Assembly: GCF_009757775.1 (NCBI RefSeq)
Contig: NZ_RHLK01000008.1
Span: 125,171 to 189,170 of the forward strand
Length of the DNA stretch: 64,000 nucleotides
Direction of reading: 5' to 3'
Source of the DNA: Paenibacillus lutrae
Lineage (GTDB): Bacteria; Bacillota; Bacilli; Paenibacillales; NBRC-103111
Part shown: positions 62,142-64,000 of the stretch, piece by piece
Position numbering within the stretch: position 1 is the first letter of the stretch
Layout: the number at the start of each line of letters is the position of its first letter
Program-made: the position numbers and the translations under genes
Notes under the pieces: generated by a model
What the model was told of the DNA's origin: nothing
What the model saw: the letters and a program-made list of their open reading frames with translations, nothing else
The model's database searches: none

Positions 62142-64000
62142 TTGAAGGAAAACAAACTGTTTTCGCCGGTCGTTCAAGTGTTATCGCTCGCATTGGTTTT
62201 ATGGCTTCTGGGTTCCGGCCTGACAGCGGGACTTGCCTCGGCTGCTCTGCCGGCAGCGCCCGTCCTGGACTATCCGGTAAACAAAACGTTTAACGGCACG
62301 GCGGATTTCACCGATCTCACATCGGATATTTCAAGGGTGTCCGGTCTTGCGCAAGGTTCGATTGCCGCGAAGGTAAGAACATCAAGCGGCGCGGCGGTCA
62401 AAACGATTTTCAGTTTATCGGATACGAAAGATCCTTCCAGCAACATGTCACTGACGATAAACGGCGGTTCCCTGTATTTTGAAAATCGTGAAAACGGTGT
62501 TTACGCCACGAAACTTAACTCTCCGGCTTCTTCCGTTATCAACGATGGAAACTGGCATACGGTCGTCCTGACCGTGGGAAGCGGAGGCACTGCCATGTAT
62601 ATCGACGGTGCGCTGAGTGTTACGGACGCATCGACGAGTTTCTTCCCGAACGTGAAAACGCCGGACGGCATGTGGATCGGCCGAAATGCGGATAACGGCG
62701 GAGGCCAGTGGTACTATGCAGGCGATATCGCTCTCGTGCAGGTTTACGACAAAGTTCTGTCCGCGGATGAAGCTCTTGCCGTCAGTACGGACCGAGCGCT
62801 TGCTCAAAGCGCGATGACCGCATCCGCATCGAGCTTCCAGACCGGCAACGAGCCGGTCAAAGCGCTGGATGGAAATACGGGCACGATGTGGCACACGCTC
62901 TGGAGCGGCACCGATACGACGCGAGAGCTTACGCTAAACCTCGGCGGGGCTTACAGCCTCTCCAAACTGACCTATCTGCCCAGACAGGATAGCTCGGCGA
63001 ACGGAACGATTACGAGCTATGAAATTTACACGAGTGCCGACGGAACGACTTTCACCAAATCGGTATCCGGAACCTGGGCCAACGACAAAACGCTTAAAAC
63101 AGCTGTAGTCGCAGCGAATGGCGTCCGCTATGTCAAATTGAAAGCGCTCGCAGGAACAGGCGGTTTCGCTTCCGCTGCGGAAATCGGCGTTTACGTGCCG
63201 GGCGGAGACGGTACCCCTCCATCTCCGGGGGGGCTGTCCGCCAAAGCGACCAAGTCATCGGAAGTGTACGTAAGCTGGAACGACTCTGCCGGAGCGACCG
63301 CTTACGATCTGGAGGCGGACGGTACCGTCATCAGCGGAGTAACATCGCCATACCTGCACACAGGGCTTGCCGCGGGTTCCACGCATACCTACAAGATTCG
63401 CGGCCGCAACAGCCGCGGTACGGGCGAATGGAGCGCGCCGGTTTCGGCGGCGACTTTAACGGGCAATGCGTTCAAAACGGTTCCAACCGCGCTCTTCGGC
63501 CCGAATATGTTCGGCTCGGCGGGCTACCGCATTCCGTCCCTGTTCACCACGAGCAAGGGGACGCTGATTGCGGGCATTGACCAGCGGATTCCGGGTAATG
63601 CGGACAGCCCGAACGACATCAATTTCGCAATCCGCAGAAGCACGGACGGGGGACAGACCTGGAACAGCATCCAGGTGCTGATCGACTATCCCGGCTCCGG
63701 ATACAACGGCGCGTCCGTGATCGACTCCGAGCTTATGCAGGACCCGGCGACGGGCACGCTTTTCGCTCTGGTCGACCATTTCCCCGGCGGTTACGGATTC
63801 GGGCAGGCGAAAGCCGGGACGGGCTTCGATGCCAACGGCAACAAGATACTGACGGACAACTCCGGAGCTGCCTATACGCTGAGAGCAGGGGGAGCCGTTT
63901 ATAACAGCGCGGGCGCGGTGACGACTTACACGGTTCGCGATAACGGAGACGTGTACAACGGCGCTACTTATGCCGGCAATATTTATCTCAAGACCGGCAT
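62142..64000 (+). CDS. nanH: Secreted multidomain sialidase (partial, continues past window)
   Basis: An exo-alpha-sialidase whose 5' 619 codons are visible. TTG 62142 follows GGGAGG and starts a signal peptide (~1-36). Then come a LamG/sialidase-lectin domain (~45-225, MWIGRNADNGGGQWYYAGDI), a discoidin/CBM32-like domain (~230-355), a fibronectin type III domain (~365-445), and the catalytic propeller beginning with the Arg-containing motif YRIP at Tyr462, then an Asp box STDGGQTW at 500-507. It would release terminal sialic acids from glycans for uptake by the adjacent importer. Confidence 0.92.
   Translation, partial: MKENKLFSPVVQVLSLALVLWLLGSGLTAGLASAALPAAPVLDYPVNKTFNGTADFTDLTSDISRVSGLAQGSIAAKVRTSSGAAVKTIFSLSDTKDPSSNMSLTINGGSLYFENRENGVYATKLNSPASSVINDGNWHTVVLTVGSGGTAMYIDGALSVTDASTSFFPNVKTPDGMWIGRNADNGGGQWYYAGDIALVQVYDKVLSADEALAVSTDRALAQSAMTASASSFQTGNEPVKALDGNTGTMWHTLWSGTDTTRELTLNLGGAYSLSKLTYLPRQDSSANGTITSYEIYTSADGTTFTKSVSGTWANDKTLKTAVVAANGVRYVKLKALAGTGGFASAAEIGVYVPGGDGTPPSPGGLSAKATKSSEVYVSWNDSAGATAYDLEADGTVISGVTSPYLHTGLAAGSTHTYKIRGRNSRGTGEWSAPVSAATLTGNAFKTVPTALFGPNMFGSAGYRIPSLFTTSKGTLIAGIDQRIPGNADSPNDINFAIRRSTDGGQTWNSIQVLIDYPGSGYNGASVIDSELMQDPATGTLFALVDHFPGGYGFGQAKAGTGFDANGNKILTDNSGAAYTLRAGGAVYNSAGAVTTYTVRDNGDVYNGATYAGNIYLKTG

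Overview
The window looks like a low-to-moderate GC Firmicute chromosome, most likely a Paenibacillus or close Paenibacillaceae relative. Evidence is the core gene order ytoI-ytpI-ytrI-ytrH-dnaE-accD-accA-pyk-fxsA-ytvI-citZ-icd-mdh-phoR/phoP, which follows a well-known Bacillus segment (pfkA, nrnA and ytwI are absent from their usual slots), strong GGAGG ribosome binding sites, sporulation genes (ytrH, ytrI, ytvI) and YesM/YesN-type two-component systems. No rRNA, tRNA, CRISPR array, insertion sequence or prophage was seen. Assignments come from reading protein motifs and synteny; no database search was run.

Layout. 1-2.8 kb: the end of a sugar ABC importer (binding protein, two permeases). 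2.8-5.1 kb: a GlcNAc-type PTS permease with a PRD antiterminator. 5.2-8.2 kb: an acryloyl-CoA-reductase-type dehydrogenase, a 37-39 bp tandem repeat array and a lipoprotein serpin. 8.4-10.8 kb: small proteins, YtoI and YtpI. 10.9-15.7 kb: an accessory island holding a rearranged ComQXPA-like quorum-sensing locus: ComP-like kinase, ComA-like regulator and ComQ-like prenyltransferase on +, and divergently a 55-codon ORF ending in Trp that I propose as the ComX-like pheromone precursor. 15.7-17.1 kb: YtrI, YtrH and a holin-like-toxin/antisense module. 17.2-24.6 kb: two aminotransferases, dnaE (with a large repetitive disordered insert) and a frameshifted pgpA relic. 25-31 kb: accDA, pyk, a thioesterase, fxsA, ytvI. 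31.4-43.8 kb: a Ppx/GppA phosphatase, the TCA genes citZ-icd-mdh, an HD nucleotidase, a polysaccharide deacetylase, a class I fumarase and phoR then phoP with Pho boxes. 43.9-46.9 kb: an AraC regulator divergent from a Gfo/Idh/MocA oxidoreductase and an AT-rich orphan gene. 47-50 kb: a cytochrome bd operon (short peptide, cydA, cydB, cydS) behind a Rex-like operator. 50.2-52.4 kb: a PAS-GGDEF-EAL protein. 52.8-64 kb: a sialic-acid island (YesMN-type two-component system, ABC importer, nanA, nanE, ROK-kinase relic, sialidase running off the end).

How it works together. The sialidase would release sialic acid outside the cell, the ABC importer would bring it in, NanA would split it to ManNAc and pyruvate, and NanE would convert ManNAc-6-P to GlcNAc-6-P; the GlcNAc-type PTS at 2.8 kb feeds the same pool. 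A nearly identical ~40 bp element sits at the same distance upstream of the importer and of the sialidase, which suggests common control by the adjacent response regulator. The comQXPA-like island is the strongest candidate for something undescribed: gene order and orientation differ from Bacillus, the pheromone precursor is a new sequence, and an AT-rich segment covers the small genes and only the sensor half of comP.
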